From contig JBBSML010000015.1 in NCBI GenBank assembly GCA_038233215.1, positions 1 to 59,171 of the forward strand: a stretch of 59,171 nt of DNA, written 5' to 3'. This DNA is from JACDBZ01 sp038233215 (lineage in GTDB: Bacteria > Chloroflexota > Limnocylindria > QHBO01). Made by a program: the position numbers and the translations under genes. Under the pieces are notes generated by a model. The model searched no databases. It was not told the origin of the DNA and worked only from the letters and a program-made list of their open reading frames with translations. Of the stretch, positions 50,871-59,171 are shown in pieces. Each line of letters begins with the position of its first letter. Position 1 is the stretch's first letter.

Positions 50871-50952
50871 ACTTTAGAGGTTTAGTTTCCTTTACATAGC
50901 AAAGCGGTTCAGCCCGGCCCTGCTGTCCGATACACACACGGTCATCCGCCGC

Positions 50953-51609
50953 TCAGCGGGTGACGCCGCCGGAGATCGTGACCGATTCGATGAACGCGGG
51001 CGTGAGCGGCAGGTCGGTCCCGCTCACCGGCAGCTGGGCGATGGCATCGACGACGTCCGTGCCCTCGATGACCTTCCCGAAGATCGTGTAGACGCCCACG
51101 GCGCGAAGCTGCTGATCGAGGTCGGCGAGGCCGATGAAGAACTGGCTCCCGTTCGTGCGCGAGTCGTTCGCCATGGCGACCGTGTACGGGTCGTAGCGCA
51201 GGCCGTCGGCCGGCGGTTCGATCTCGAACTCATACCCCGGACCGCCCGCTCCGAGACCCTGGAAGTCACCCTGGTTGTCCCGGGTCCCGGGATCGCCGGC
51301 CTGGATGACGAAACCGGGAATGACCCGATGGAAGGTGATCCCGTCGTAGAAGCCGCAGCGCGCCAGCGCCACGAAGCTTGCGGTCGCGATCGGCGCCTCG
51401 GTAGCGTAGAGCTCCATGACCATCTCTCCCTGTACCGCCCCGCCGATCTGCAGGGTCGCGCGCTGAACATCCTCCAGCGTGACCTGCGCGGATACCGATG
51501 TGGGCGCTTCGGTCGGGCAGGCGGCCGCTGGCGTCGGCGTCGCGGTCGAGTCAGCGCCGCAGGCGGCGAGGAGGATGGCAAGGGCCAGCAACGGCATGAA
51601 CCATTTCAT
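50953..51609 (-). CDS. Cyclophilin-type peptidyl-prolyl isomerase, lipoprotein
   Basis: 218 residues. Lipoprotein signal FMPLLALAILLAAC with lipobox L-A-A-C; a Thr/Pro/Ala linker; then the cyclophilin fold: GFYDGITFHRVIPGFVIQAGDP (catalytic R in FHR), GSQFFIGL (Q/F of the active site) and VYTIFGKVIEG. It assists folding of secreted proteins at the outer face of the membrane. Its start overlaps the DUF885 gene stop by four bases. Confidence 0.93.
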   Translation of the reverse strand: MKWFMPLLALAILLAACGADSTATPTPAAACPTEAPTSVSAQVTLEDVQRATLQIGGAVQGEMVMELYATEAPIATASFVALARCGFYDGITFHRVIPGFVIQAGDPGTRDNQGDFQGLGAGGPGYEFEIEPPADGLRYDPYTVAMANDSRTNGSQFFIGLADLDQQLRAVGVYTIFGKVIEGTDVVDAIAQLPVSGTDLPLTPAFIESVTISGGVTR

Positions 51610-53240
51610 CGGGTGCTCCCCTCGAATAGGCGTCGTGCGTAGCTGACCGGCATGGTGCCGCCATAGATCAGGGTGTCGTGAAAGCGCCGCAGCTGGAAGT
51701 TGGCGCCTTCACGCGCCTGCACATCTGCCTTGAGCTTCTCGATCATGTGGCGCCCGAACAGGTAGGAAAGTTGGTACGTCGGCGTGGAGGTGTAGCGCTT
51801 GACCTCGGCCAGGGCGGCCGGCCGCTCGAATCCGGTCTCGGCGACAAGGCGGTCCACGGCATCGTCGAAGCCGATCAGGCCACGGTGCAGCTGCACGTCG
51901 AGAATGATCCGCGTCGCGCGCCAGATCGCGTCGGTGTGAACGATGTACCAGCCCTTCGGCGTGGCGTCGAACCCGTGCTCCTTCATCATTCGCTCGCAGT
52001 AGAAGGCCCACCCTTCGGCGAACTCCGGAGCGCCGGAGAAGAGACGGACGAGGCTCGGATTGGTGATGGCCGCGCTGAGCTGGAGATGGTGCCCGGGGTA
52101 TGCCTCGTGGACCGACGTGTTGCTGATCGAGGAGCGGTTGTGCTCACGCATCATTTCGGGTGAGGATGGCGGCGTGACGATGTAGGTCCCGACCGGGCGA
52201 GGGTCGTACTTGGCGGGGTCGTAGTACGCCGCGAACGGAATCAGATGTCGAATGAACGACGGCGTCTCGATGACATTGAGATGGTCCTCGTCCGGCGGCG
52301 TGGCCAGGCCGTGCTCGACCACGAAGGTGCGCGCCCGGTCCATCGACTCGCGGTATTCGCCGAGGGATTCCACGAACGTCGCGGCGTGGTCGTCCTTGAC
52401 GATGTCGCCGATCTCAGCCATGGAGGCGCTCGGATCGATCTCCGAGGCGAGCGCGTCGCGGGCCGCCTTCTCGGAGATGAGAAGCTCTTCGCCGACCGCG
52501 AGGATCTCGTCCGCATCAGCCTCGAGCTCTCGCAGGCGTACCATCTGCTCGAAGCGCTCGGGTCCGGCCTTCCAGTCGGCACTCGCGCGTGGCAGGACGT
52601 CGGTGCGCAGCCAGGTCGCGTGCTCGGCAAGGGCGGCCTTGCTGGCATCGATGGTTTTTGACAGCTGATCGGCGAGCGCTTGATCGCCGCCGTCGGTGCG
52701 GGCGGCCGCCAGGATGGTGTCCAGGAAGCCGGGCATCTGCTCGGTTGATTCCAGGTCGATCTCGGTCCACAGCCTGACTGGGTCCGTGACCCGCTCTCGG
52801 GTCTCAGCCAGCAGCCGGGGTGCGGCGTTCAGCCGTTGCAAGATGCTCTCGAGCCGATCTCGCAGCGGCGCGAAGTCGCGGGTGAAGAGCGGAAAGAGCG
52901 CCTCGCCGATGTGCTCCGCGCCACCAGATGATCCCGCCCACGGGCGGTACTCGGTCTGCCAGTACATCCCCAGCCGTGCCTGGTGGATGGCAAGGTCACG
53001 GTCGAGGGCGCGCTCGGCGCTCAGTTCCCCGGCGTCGAATGTGGACAGCTCATCGATCGTCCGACGGAAGAAGTCGACCTCCTCGTCGATCGCGTCACGG
53101 CCACCGGATGACAGCTCGCCGTCGTGGTCGTGAATGCCGAGAAACGTCGCCGACTCTGGCCGCATCGCCAGCTGGTCGCGGAACCAGCGGTCGATGGTGC
53201 GGTCGAAGCGCGCGTCGATATCGGAGGGAGCGATGGCCAT
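51606..53240 (-). CDS. DUF885-family metallopeptidase-like protein
   Basis: 544 residues, typical length. Visible signature TSVHEAYPGHHLQ near residue 377 (H-E-x-x-P-G-H-H, the DUF885 counterpart of HEXXH) and EGWAFYCERMMKEHGFD, whose Glu is probably the third zinc ligand. The start RFDRTIDRWFRDQLAMRPESATFLGIHDHD is also standard. There is no signal peptide. The family is believed to comprise carboxypeptidases or dipeptidases related to M32. AAGGA precedes the ATG. It is cotranscribed with the cyclophilin. Confidence 0.9.
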   Translation of the reverse strand: MAIAPSDIDARFDRTIDRWFRDQLAMRPESATFLGIHDHDGELSSGGRDAIDEEVDFFRRTIDELSTFDAGELSAERALDRDLAIHQARLGMYWQTEYRPWAGSSGGAEHIGEALFPLFTRDFAPLRDRLESILQRLNAAPRLLAETRERVTDPVRLWTEIDLESTEQMPGFLDTILAAARTDGGDQALADQLSKTIDASKAALAEHATWLRTDVLPRASADWKAGPERFEQMVRLRELEADADEILAVGEELLISEKAARDALASEIDPSASMAEIGDIVKDDHAATFVESLGEYRESMDRARTFVVEHGLATPPDEDHLNVIETPSFIRHLIPFAAYYDPAKYDPRPVGTYIVTPPSSPEMMREHNRSSISNTSVHEAYPGHHLQLSAAITNPSLVRLFSGAPEFAEGWAFYCERMMKEHGFDATPKGWYIVHTDAIWRATRIILDVQLHRGLIGFDDAVDRLVAETGFERPAALAEVKRYTSTPTYQLSYLFGRHMIEKLKADVQAREGANFQLRRFHDTLIYGGTMPVSYARRLFEGSTR

Positions 53241-53272
53241 TGGAATCCTTCGGGGAGGGTGGGCTGGGCGCC

Positions 53273-54313
53273 TCAGCCGGACGGAGCCAGGACGCGTTCG
53301 AGGAAGCCTAGCACCCAGCCTGCGTAGTCCTCCGCGCAGACCTCGTCCGACTCGGCGTGGCCCGCATCGGCGCAGATCTTGAGCTCGGACGGGGAGCCAG
53401 CCTCTGTTGCGGCCGCCAGGACCAGCTCGGCGTCGTCCGGCCCGATCGAGCCGTCCGCCTCGCCGTGAATGAGCAGGAGGGGGCGCTTGTCGAGGCGCGT
53501 GACGGATTGGAGGGCGTCCACCGACGATACGTCCTCGCCGGTCCGCAGCAGGGTGCCGAGCAGGATCGCCCAGCTGCCCGGCAACGACAGCGGATAGCCG
53601 CTGCGATCGAGCCGCGCCTGGGCGGCATGCGCAAGCGTCGCGTGCGTCGACTCGGCGATCAGGGCGTCGACCCGCTCGTCGCGGTCCGCCTCAGCCAGTG
53701 CGGACGCTCCGCCCATGGAGACACCGAGGACCGCGATGCGGTCCGGCCCCTTCTCCCGCTCGAGCCAGTCGATCATCGCTCGCAGGTCGCTCGCCTCGCG
53801 AACGCCCTGGGTTGTCGCCGTCTCGGTGCTCTGCCCGTGGTTCCGGAAGTCGAGCAGGAGCAGGTTGTACACGTCGCGAAACATGGCCGCGCGATCGAGC
53901 ATGTTGCTCTTGTTGCTTCCCCAGCCGTGCGTCAGGACGATGGTCGGCGCTGTTGGCCCGTCACCCGAGGCCGAGGGAATGTACCAGCCGGCCAGCCCGA
54001 TCTCGCCCACGCGCACGACGTCCCCGGCCAACGGTCCTTGTCTGGTGCAGGCCTCCGGATCGGCCTCGGCTTCGAGCGGTGCGTCGGCGCCCTTGTCGTA
54101 GTTGATCGCCTCGTAGTCCCAGCCCAAGGTTGCCGGCGTGCGGCAGTCGGCGGTTGGGTTCGGCGCATCTGCGAGCTGGCGGGAGCCCTCGTACCCAACG
54201 TAGCCCAGGTAGGCGACGAGCGCGACGAGCAGGGCCGCGTACATGAAGCTCACCCATCGGAAGAAGCGGGTGCGGCGCTCGGTGCTCGGATCCGGCGGCA
54301 GCTGGTAGGGCAT
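53273..54313 (-). CDS. Membrane-anchored alpha/beta hydrolase
   Basis: 346 residues from ATG 54313. One N-terminal membrane helix at about 22-44 (FMYAALLVALVAYLGYVGY), then an extracytoplasmic alpha/beta hydrolase: oxyanion region LTHGWGSNKSNM, nucleophile GVSMGGAS, acid in LLIHGEADGSIGPDDA and catalytic His in ICADAGHAESDE. It resembles the BAAT/YqkD-like group of serine hydrolases. The substrate is unknown. TATACT at 54323-54328 (minus) is nine bases before the ATG, suggesting leaderless mRNA. Confidence 0.88.
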   Translation of the reverse strand: MPYQLPPDPSTERRTRFFRWVSFMYAALLVALVAYLGYVGYEGSRQLADAPNPTADCRTPATLGWDYEAINYDKGADAPLEAEADPEACTRQGPLAGDVVRVGEIGLAGWYIPSASGDGPTAPTIVLTHGWGSNKSNMLDRAAMFRDVYNLLLLDFRNHGQSTETATTQGVREASDLRAMIDWLEREKGPDRIAVLGVSMGGASALAEADRDERVDALIAESTHATLAHAAQARLDRSGYPLSLPGSWAILLGTLLRTGEDVSSVDALQSVTRLDKRPLLLIHGEADGSIGPDDAELVLAAATEAGSPSELKICADAGHAESDEVCAEDYAGWVLGFLERVLAPSG

Positions 54314-54360
54314 CCGGCCCGGAGTATACGGCCGGTGAGCACGCCCACCGGCGCAGCGCG

Positions 54361-54366
54361 TACAAT
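54361..54366 (+). promoter_or_regulatory. TACAAT, -10 box for a leaderless transcript
   Basis: Five of six bases match TATAAT, and the hexamer is nine bases before the ATG at 54376. With TATACT on the other strand at 54323-54328, the 62-base gap holds two divergent promoters. Confidence 0.5.
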
Positions 54367-54375
54367 CCGTCGCCG

Positions 54376-54864
54376 ATGACCACCAGACGACCGATCCGCG
54401 CGGCATCCGCCGCAGGCGCCCGCGGGCGTGACCAACACTCCCTCGCGCCCGCTCATCTTGGCGAGGCGACCGCCGCCGCCACGGTCGGCATCATCGTGGG
54501 TGGTATCGCGCTCGTCATCACCGGCATCGGCATGCTCGCCATGGCGCTGACGATCGGTTCCCGGTATGCAGGCGACCCACCCCCGAACCTCGGCGCGCTG
54601 AGTCTCATGCCCGCCCTTCTCGGCCTCGCGGTCCTCGTATTGGGTGGTGCCCTGAGCGCCGGCGGCATCGCCGTCCTCGGTGCGGTTCGTCGCGCGCGGC
54701 TCATGACCGGGATCCTGTCGGGAGTTGCAGCGGCACTGATGGCAGCCGGAGCACTGCTGGCGATGGCCAACGCGCCAGCGGATGTCGTCCTGGCCATCGC
54801 CCTCACGCTGGCCACGCTCATCTTCGGTGTGGCCGCGATTCTTCTCCTTCGACCACGCCGCTAA
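54376..54864 (+). CDS. Hypothetical four-helix membrane protein
   Basis: 162 residues. After 30 polar, Arg/Ala-rich residues come four hydrophobic segments at about 35-60, 75-98, 105-130 and 135-157, with little between. No charged or catalytic motif is visible. The following gene is of similar type, and both lie just upstream of tRNA-Asp. No family recognised. Confidence 0.6.
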   Translation: MTTRRPIRAASAAGARGRDQHSLAPAHLGEATAAATVGIIVGGIALVITGIGMLAMALTIGSRYAGDPPPNLGALSLMPALLGLAVLVLGGALSAGGIAVLGAVRRARLMTGILSGVAAALMAAGALLAMANAPADVVLAIALTLATLIFGVAAILLLRPRR

Positions 54865-54881
54865 CGGCTCCCCGTTCGCGC

Positions 54882-55316
54882 GTGGCGCGCACGATTCTCA
54901 TCGCCGGTGCCGTGGCCTGGCTGCTCGCTGGAATCGTCGGACTCGGACTCGCGGTGATGGGCACGGACTGGCTCCGTTCGCGTCTGCCCCCACTCGCTAT
55001 CGATGTGGATGCGCTCGGCGGCGCCCTGACCGCCATGGCGCTGGGGCTGATCGTGCTCAGCGCCGCGCACATCGCTGTCGTTGTCGGTCTGCGTCGAGAG
55101 CGCCATTGGGCCTGCAGTGCGGGAGTGCTGCTCGCATCCGTCCTTGCTGCTGCGTCGTTGGGGTTGGCCGCGGCCGCCATATCGTCCGCGGCGCGAGAGG
55201 CCGGTTACGCGTTGCCACTCATCGGCTCAGCGGGGGTGGCAACCCTCGGAACGGCCGGTTATGCGCTCGTCGCGGCAGAACTTGCACGCGCGCTGGGGTC
55301 CGAATCGGCCTCCTGA
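54882..55316 (+). CDS. Hypothetical four-helix membrane protein
   Basis: 144 residues from GTG 54882, 17 bases after the previous gene. Four hydrophobic segments (about 1-23, 43-65, 74-101, 107-135). Size and helix pattern match the preceding protein, so the two may be distant paralogues or partners. A short basic stretch (RRERH) lies between helices two and three. Function unknown. Confidence 0.55.
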   Translation: MARTILIAGAVAWLLAGIVGLGLAVMGTDWLRSRLPPLAIDVDALGGALTAMALGLIVLSAAHIAVVVGLRRERHWACSAGVLLASVLAAASLGLAAAAISSAAREAGYALPLIGSAGVATLGTAGYALVAAELARALGSESAS

Positions 55317-55361
55317 TGGCACCGGCGGGCTATGCTATGCTCCGCCACCGTCACTCTCCGC

Positions 55362-55438
55362 GGGCCCGTGGTGTAGTGGCCAAACATGCCAGCCTGTCAC
55401 GCTGGAGATCGCCGGTTCGAATCCGGTCGGGCCCGCCA
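55362..55438 (+). tRNA. tRNA-Asp (anticodon GTC), with encoded CCA
   Basis: Acceptor stem GGGCCCG/CGGGCCC, D-arm GTGTAGTGGCCAAACATGCC, anticodon stem CCAGC/GCTGG with loop CTGTCAC, T-arm GCCGG-TTCGAAT-CCGGT, then discriminator G and CCA. Unlike tRNA-Arg above, the CCA is in the gene. Two TATGCT boxes at 55331-55341 may drive it. Its 3' half overlaps the C-terminal codons of the recombinase on the other strand, the usual sign of an integration site. Confidence 0.95.
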
Positions 55439-56913
55439 AAGCGATATCCGCACCTCCTCCGGTAGCGCTAGCGCGAGACCGTGTTGGTACGCCGCGGGTG
55501 TTAGCTCGATCCCCGTGAAGCTCGCCCCCTCTACTCTGATCCTTCGGTAGACGGCGTGTGTCAGCTCGCTCCACGCCGCCTCCACCTCATGCTCGCTCAG
55601 GTCGCCGGCGCCGATTGCGTCCTCGATGTCGCTGATTGTGCGGTGTAGGTCGCGCAGATAGCCTGTAACGGCCGCCGGCGTCACCGATTCGAGCGGCTGG
55701 GGTGAAGGGTCCGGCTCGGTGTTCAGGGCCCCTATGGCGCTGAGGAAGGCTGGCTCGCTGATTTTGCCCGAGGCATAGTCCAGGGCGAGCTCCTTGCGTT
55801 GCCGCTCGCGGCGGGCGTTGCTCATGTCATCCGGGACCGGCACGGTTGAGGATAGGGCCTCGATGACCTGAACAATGGTTGGCTCGCTGACGTCAAGCCC
55901 TCGGAGCTGAGCCTTGATTGGCTCGGCGTAGAACCGCTCCTGGCGTCGTGGACCGATCCCCAACGCGCGCAGGGATCGGGATGGTAGCGCTGGTGCCAGC
56001 GGCGGCCGTTGCGACCACGGCCCGAGCCGTCCCGGCGGACGTAGCGGCCGCAGGTGCAATAGAGCAGACCGCTCAGGATGTCTACCCGCTCCCAGCGGTG
56101 CGGGCCGCCGCCGCGGACCTTCGCCGCCCGGACCTGGGCCACCCGCTCACACAGCTCGTCCGAGACGGGCGGATTGGACCGCCAGGGTGCCGGCCGGTCA
56201 ACCTCGCCGCGCCGTCGAACCCAGCCGTTGTAGATCGGGTGGCAGAGTATCTCCCGGATCGCATCTTCATGGACGCCAGTCTCGGCGGCTAGGTCGGCCA
56301 TACTGACCGTGCCGGTCGCGTAGCGCTCGAACAGGTTGACGGCGAGACCGATGGTGCCGGGGTCGATGATGAGGCGGCGCGGCGGCTCGGGCTCGCGGCG
56401 AAAGCCGAGTGGCGCCCAGCCGCCTGGGTCGCGGTGGCGGCGCCACTTGCTCTCGTAGCCCTCGCGCACGCGGCGCGACAGGCGCCGGCTGTAGCTCTCG
56501 GCCTCGACCGCCTCCCGCATGTACCAATCCCAGTGCTGCTCATCGGACGAGAGCAGGCGCTCGTCACAGAAGTACACTGCGGTGCCGGCAGCATGGAGCT
56601 GGCGGATCGTGCGGGCCAAGGCCTCGACGTTGCGGGCGAATCGGCTGACGTAGGCCACTACCAGGACGTTGTAGCCCCGCCCGGCGTGGGCTAGCATCTC
56701 CGCCCACTCGGCCGTCTGGTCAACGGTCCGGCCAGAATGAGCGACCTGCCACACGAGCCCGGTGTCGATCAGGCCGTGGCGCTCGATGGCGCGGCCCTGA
56801 TGCTCGCGCTGGGCGTCAGGCCCGTAGCGGTCCTCCTGTGCCTTGGTCGACTCCCTGATCCAGCGGGCCGCCCGGCGGCCGTGGAGGGCGTCAAGGTCGG
56901 CGGGCAGGATCAC
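55397..56913 (-). pseudogene. Large serine recombinase (integrase), frameshifted, overlapping tRNA-Asp
   Basis: From GTG 56913. Resolvase domain: ARWIRESTKAQ with the catalytic serine, DAQREHQGRAIERHGL, VVAYVSRFARNVEALARTI and SYSRRLSRRVREGYESKW. Recombinase domain: PGGWAPLGFRRE, CHPIYNGWVRRRG and the zinc ribbon LLYCTCGRYVRRDG...YHPDPCARWG. At 55958-55961 a run of four G (minus strand) shifts the frame; one more G gives CARWGIGPRRQERFYAEP and a continuous C-terminal domain of about 190 residues with coiled-coil-like helices. The last codons (RARPDSNRR) are encoded by the tRNA-Asp complement. Either an inactivating deletion or a sequencing error in a homopolymer. Large serine integrases seldom use tRNA genes, which makes the overlap notable. 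Confidence 0.8.
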
Positions 56914-57314
56914 AGCGCGACCGCCTCAGTGATTTCCGATGCGGATGGCTGCCGTCGGGCGTCTGGAGGCGGCAGCTCGTGGTAGACGCGACAGCACCGG
57001 CACCGGATGGAGCATTTGCATCGACTCTGGGCAGGTCGATAATGACTTCGGCCAGATTTTCAACGACTCGTTCAGCTCCCACAGCGTTAAGACCAGCGAT
57101 GGGTTCTGCTGAGGGCAGCTGACAGACTGAAGTTAGCGGATAGTCCTTAGGAGGGGTACCGCGCTGTCTTCCACGGCGCGATACCCCTAATCGAGCCGCG
57201 TTTCGAGAGAGGCCCATGTCGTGGCCCGACGCCACTGGCGCGTTCAGGTGCTCACCGGCGGTTTGATACGCAGCTCCGCTTGCGGGCGTTGTCGCGGGCA
57301 CCCTATCGGGGATC
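56914..57314. other. Upstream region of the recombinase, no clear gene
   Basis: 401 bases. A minus-strand frame ending at 56891 reads VVENLAEVIIDLPRVDANAP and could be the C-terminus of a small element protein, but has no convincing start. The rest holds a large inverted repeat (57153-57189) and the beginning of the lipase-like pseudogene, whose frame is open from about 57265. Confidence 0.4.
57153..57189. promoter_or_regulatory. Long inverted repeat in the mobile region
   Basis: AGGGGTACCGCGC and GCGCGATACCCCT pair over 12 of 13 positions around an 11-base loop. It lies 240 bases upstream of the recombinase. No T-run on either side. It could be an operator, a recombination-site arm or the end of a small element. 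Confidence 0.5.
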
Positions 57315-57735
57315 GTGCCCACCGAACTGGGCCGGCTCAAAACAGTGGAGGGCCTGCGGGTCGTCTGGGCGATCGCTTGGGCGATCATCATCCTCGGTCT
57401 CATCTTCTTCGTGTGGGGACCTGGTTCGCGGCTCACCATCACTGGTTCCTTCCTCGAGACCGGGATCACTGCCCTCGTTGGCACCGGTCTCGTCGCGGCC
57501 GTCGTGACATTCATCATCGTTACCATCCTTGGTGGCTGGATCACCTCGAGCTTCGTGGACGTGGTGCGCTAGCTCGACACCTCGCCGCGCTCGTATGCCG
57601 CGCGCCACGACATCCGCAAGGGGATCGTGGACCTTGCTCACGGGCCTCCATGACTCTGGCCGGTATAACCGCATCATCGTGGTGGCCCATAGCCTCGGCT
57701 CGTACATCGGGTACGACGGGATCACCTTGAAGGGT
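57315..57735 (+). pseudogene. Ruined membrane-anchored lipase/hydrolase-like gene
   Basis: Starts in frame at GTG 57315 with two membrane helices (VVWAIAWAIIILGLIFFVWGP; ITALVGTGLVAAVVTFIIVTILGGW), then FVDVVR, a TAG at 57570-57572, LDTSPRSYAARHDIRKGIVDL, a frameshift near 57640, and LTGLHDSGRYNRIIVVAHSLGSYIGYDG. G-H-S-L-G-type nucleophile elbow (AHSLGS) marks an alpha/beta hydrolase. At least two lesions and a missing C-terminus make it non-functional. The IS remnant that follows may have truncated it. Confidence 0.7.
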
Positions 57736-57842
57736 TCAACAATCCCAATCACGCGGCCCAGCGATACTCGTGGATCAGACCGCCGAGCACGTCCCTTCGT
57801 TCGTCCGGCATTCGGGTTTTCCCGCGGACCTGCGGTGTTCTG

Positions 57843-58807
57843 TTACCGGCGGGCGCGGCCAATCTCAATCCCCCGATGTGGTCTCTCGGCCATGCAGTGA
57901 GCGACATAAGCCTGGAGCACTCGCTCGAGGTGCCGACGACCGTAGATCAGGACGTGGTCAAGGCACTGTTGGCGCACGCTCCTCACGAACCGCTCCGCGC
58001 ATGCATTCGCCCGAGGTGAGCGGATTGGCGTCCGGATGACGCGGAGGCCCTCGGCGCAGAGTACGTCATCGAACGGTCCCGAGATCGTGGCGTCCCGGTC
58101 GCGAAGGAGGAACCGAACACCCGAAAGCCGCTCTTCGATGGCGAGGTTCCTGGCTTGCTGGGTGACCCATGCCGAGTCGGGGTGCGCGGTGACGCCCGCC
58201 AGGTGCACTCGCCCGGTCGAGAGTTCGATGAAGAACAGGACGGAGATGGTCTTCAGCCTGATCGTCTCGACGGTGAAGAAGTCGGTCGCGAGGATCCCCG
58301 ACGCCTGTGACCGGAGGAACTCGGTCCACGTCGGGCCGGCCCGGCGGGGAGCAGGGTTCAGGCCGTGTCGCAGGAGGATCGTGCGGACCGTCGTGGCGGA
58401 GATCCTGATCTCGAGCTTCATCAGCTCCCCGCGGATCCGCTGCTACCCCCACCGTGGGTTTCCCTGCCGAGGCGGACGACGAGGTCTCGGACTTCGGGAT
58501 CGATCGGTGGCCGGCCAGGGTGACCCGACCTCCTCTGTGTCCACTTCTTCCTGACGAGTTCCCGATGCCAGCGGAGCAGGGTCTCGGGCTTCACCACGAA
58601 CGAGGACCAGCTGCTCCTCGTCATCGCCCTGCTCGCCGCCGCCAACAGGACCCGGTCGAGACGGTTGAGTCGAGGGCGCTTCACCTGCCGCTGCAGCACC
58701 TTCACCTGGTGCCGGAGCACCAGGAGCTCGACGGCCTTCTCGTCTGGTCGGCGACCTCCGGCTCCGAGGAGACGGCGGACCAGGAGGTACACGAGCCAGA
58801 ACAGCAT
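57843..58807 (-). pseudogene. IS transposase with integrase core, frameshifted and with a stop
   Basis: The 5' part (58421-58807) encodes LVLRHQVKVLQRQVKRPRL, KPETLLRWHRELVRKKW and GHPGRPPIDPEVRDLVVRLGRE; the 3' part (57843-58421) encodes ISATTVRTILLRHGLNPAPRR, ASGILATDFFTVETI (first catalytic Asp), RFLLRDRDATISGPFDDV (second Asp) and RANACAERFVRSVRQQCLDH (catalytic Glu). Between them one base is missing near 58470 and a codon expected to be TAC is TAG (about 58446). Corrected, the junction reads RENPRWG-Y-QRIRGEL. The DDE core belongs to the rve (IS3/IS481-like) group. I could not place terminal repeats. Confidence 0.8.
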
Positions 58808-58869
58808 GGAGCTCCGTCCGGGAGAGGAGAGCGCATGCTACCGGTGGCGCAGACCACGAATCGGGGAAA

Positions 58870-58889
58870 TTGAACCCTTCACGGTTCAA
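58870..58889. repeat. TTGAACC-CTTCAC-GGTTCAA inverted repeat
   Basis: Perfect seven-base arms, 63 bases before the transposase start. It could be part of the IS end or a promoter operator. No matching copy was seen beyond the other end of the transposase gene. The rest of 58808-59067 shows no gene. Confidence 0.4.
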
Positions 58890-59067
58890 TGACGAGATCA
58901 TGACCGCCCAGGCCAAGGCTCAGGCAGTCCGTTTTGGGGGGAGCCGACCGTTTCAGCAGGGTTTGAGACGTCACCGAAGAGTTGTGCTTGCCGACACGCA
59001 ACACGCGCGCTCTACAAGAGTCAGCAATCTCTGCTCGACTACGGTACTCGTGTGGAATGCGCGACAG

Positions 59068-59171
59068 TCATCGAACCTCTGCAAGCTTGACCTCTCGCCC
59101 GGCCTCGTTCGACTGGTATGCCGCGAGAATCATCCTCAGAGCCTCCCGACCATCAATTCCTGTCGCTGCTG
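59068..59171 (-). CDS. C-terminus of a Gfo/Idh/MocA-family oxidoreductase
   Basis: A frame entering from the right edge ends in TGA at 59068-59070. It reads IDGREALRMILAAYQSNEAG and then REVKLAEVR, the typical last helix and strand of Gfo/Idh/MocA NAD(P)-dependent sugar oxidoreductases. Only 34 residues are inside the window, so substrate and length are unknown. This marks the return to intact chromosomal genes after the mobile region. Confidence 0.6.
   Translation of the reverse strand, partial: AATGIDGREALRMILAAYQSNEAGREVKLAEVR

Noticed and set aside
55440..59171. Complete genomic island with both att sites
   Set aside because: I found no second copy of the tRNA-Asp 3' end to the right within the window, so only one end is supported.

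Overview
The window is a GC-rich (mostly 60-70%) bacterial chromosome segment with frequent GTG/TTG starts, many 1-11 base gene overlaps and several genes that appear to be transcribed without a leader. Gene content (HspR-type MerR regulator next to lon, dnaJ/clpB, a DUF5317-like domain fused to an MFS exporter, YtxH-like proteins, BTAD/MalT-type giant regulator, RNHCP protein) suggests an uncultured Chloroflexota, perhaps a Limnocylindria-like lineage; this placement is inference, and a deep actinobacterial relative cannot be excluded.

Layout. 0-8 kb: a GT4 glycosyltransferase, YggT, Pcm, a YtxH-like protein and an NtrC-type response regulator, interspersed with three paralogous XRE-type HTH genes (one broken) that are each bracketed by families of short palindromes. 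8-16 kb (minus strand): small membrane proteins, a DUF5317-MFS fusion, a membrane HD-GYP phosphodiesterase, three very small ORFs and a MalT/BTAD regulator of about 1120 aa. 16-21 kb: folK, a vapC remnant, glpX, purH, an RNHCP protein and membrane proteins. 21-28 kb: a heat-shock block hspR-lon-dnaJ-clpB. 28-31 kb: usp-trkA-trkA-membrane protein and a phosphoesterase. 31.8-34.4 kb: rsmG, divergent from a leader peptide-nuclease-like-hpt operon, with DnaA-box-like sites between. 34.4-40.2 kb: a full branched-chain amino-acid type ABC importer. 40.4-46.7 kb: GNAT, NYN-domain protein, YtxH protein, holB-acyP, a lipid kinase and dgt. 46.9-50.4 kb: a phosphonate/phosphite-type importer phnDCEE. 50.5-55.4 kb: tRNA-Arg, a candidate small RNA, cyclophilin, DUF885 peptidase, alpha/beta hydrolase, membrane proteins and tRNA-Asp. 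55.4-59 kb: a decaying mobile region with a frameshifted serine recombinase whose 3' end runs into tRNA-Asp, a ruined lipase-like gene and a ruined IS transposase, then the tail of an oxidoreductase.

Best candidates for something undescribed: (1) the HTH paralogues with their own dispersed palindromes and a strictly conserved double GTAAG box upstream of each start; (2) the regulator - micro-ORF (-KGW ending) - membrane HD-GYP locus, which looks like a peptide signalling cassette and has lower GC in its presumed specificity-determining half; (3) a TANNNT box 6-10 bases before the start codon in at least ten genes, implying common leaderless transcription. All base and codon comparisons were made by eye, with no database search.
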